The position numbers were made by a program, and so were the translations under genes. The notes beneath the pieces were generated by a model. That model saw only the letters and a list, made by a program, of their open reading frames with translations. It was not told where the DNA came from and did no database searches. 64,000 nt of DNA from Rhizobium tropici CIAT 899 (GTDB taxonomy: Bacteria > Pseudomonadota > Alphaproteobacteria > Rhizobiales > Rhizobiaceae). The stretch is taken from assembly GCF_000330885.1 (NCBI RefSeq), contig NC_020062.1:70374-134373 (forward strand), in the 5' to 3' direction. Each line of letters begins with the position of its first letter. The first letter of the stretch is position 1. Of the stretch, positions 63,777-64,000 are shown piece after piece.

Positions 63777-64000
63777 ATGTCTAGATATTTTCATACTGTA
63801 TCTTGGTGTTCGCGGGTTTTAATTGGCTGCGTTACAATAGCGTTGCTAGTTTTTTTCCTGGCAACAGGTCTTTCATCTGCAAAAGCAGAGCCCCGCTATT
63901 CTTTGATACGGGGCGCGCTGCTCATTGGTGGGTTTCGAAGCAACCACGATCTTCTTCAAATGTCTGCCGAAGATCAGAGAAATACTCTCATCGTGGAGCT
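63777..64000 (+). CDS. Exported protein, 5' part only (runs off the window)
   Basis: The frame begins at ATG 63777 with GAGAGG six bases upstream and stays open to the window edge (74 codons). Residues 13-35 (VLIGCVTIALLVFFLATGLS) form a signal peptide or anchor with likely cleavage after SAKA. The mature part begins EPRYSLIRGALLIGG and includes MSAEDQRNTLIVEL. I recall this last pattern from uncharacterised exported proteins and cannot name a function. It is incomplete at the 3' end. Confidence 0.7.
   Translation, partial: MSRYFHTVSWCSRVLIGCVTIALLVFFLATGLSSAKAEPRYSLIRGALLIGGFRSNHDLLQMSAEDQRNTLIVE

Overview
The window is about 60% GC and reads as chromosomal or large-replicon DNA of an alphaproteobacterium, most likely Rhizobiaceae. 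The grounds are FixJ-type regulators with a MASE1/PAS kinase, an Aap/Bzt-type amino-acid transporter, a DUF1344 protein and a SorC/FGGY/GlpD-like sugar cluster. This placement rests on gene families only: no rRNA or tRNA was found. No complete insertion sequence, CRISPR array, prophage or replication origin was seen.

Layout. 0.4-2.7 kb: a TetR regulator converging on an NmrA-type reductase and an SGNH esterase. 2.9-7.8 kb: a minus-strand signalling operon of a MASE1/four-PAS histidine kinase, two FixJ-like regulators and a stand-alone receiver. 8.2-14.9 kb: a Tat-exported alpha/beta hydrolase, a metallo-beta-lactamase-fold hydrolase, an NmrA reductase, a cupin, an MscS-type channel, and a GAF-HisKA-adenylate cyclase chimera that follows the channel by two bases. 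15.8-25.6 kb: a sugar ABC transporter with a SorC regulator, aldo/keto reductase, GlpD-like oxidase, DhnA-type aldolase and FGGY kinase. This cluster ends in a broken gene and is bracketed by 26-bp imperfect direct repeats. 26.5-31.5 kb: a lone receiver, an ATP-grasp-like protein and an OmpR/EnvZ-type pair. 31.6-39.1 kb: an ABC exporter with two ATPases and a large FtsX-like permease, small exported proteins, a duplicated membrane protein and a GT25 glycosyltransferase. 39.2-46.5 kb: a kinase, two divergent OmpR regulators and an RND efflux pump. 46.8-54.8 kb: an orphan NMT1-type binding protein, an exported phosphodiesterase-like enzyme, and a LysR gene facing an SDR/VOC/SnoaL/MFS/cupin set. 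55.2-62.9 kb: an amino-acid module of PLP enzyme, YheO regulator, asparaginase, ornithine-cyclodeaminase-like reductase and Aap-type importer whose ATPase is truncated. The right end holds fragments and a partial exported protein.

The themes are two-component and second-messenger signalling, and catabolic clusters that pair a dedicated importer with a local regulator. Several boundaries (25.6, 50.1 and 62.85 kb) carry gene remnants, which points to repeated rearrangement. The parts most likely to be undescribed are the MscS/HisKA-cyclase pair, the sugar-phosphate pathway with its flanking repeats, and the PLP/OCD/asparaginase amino-acid module.
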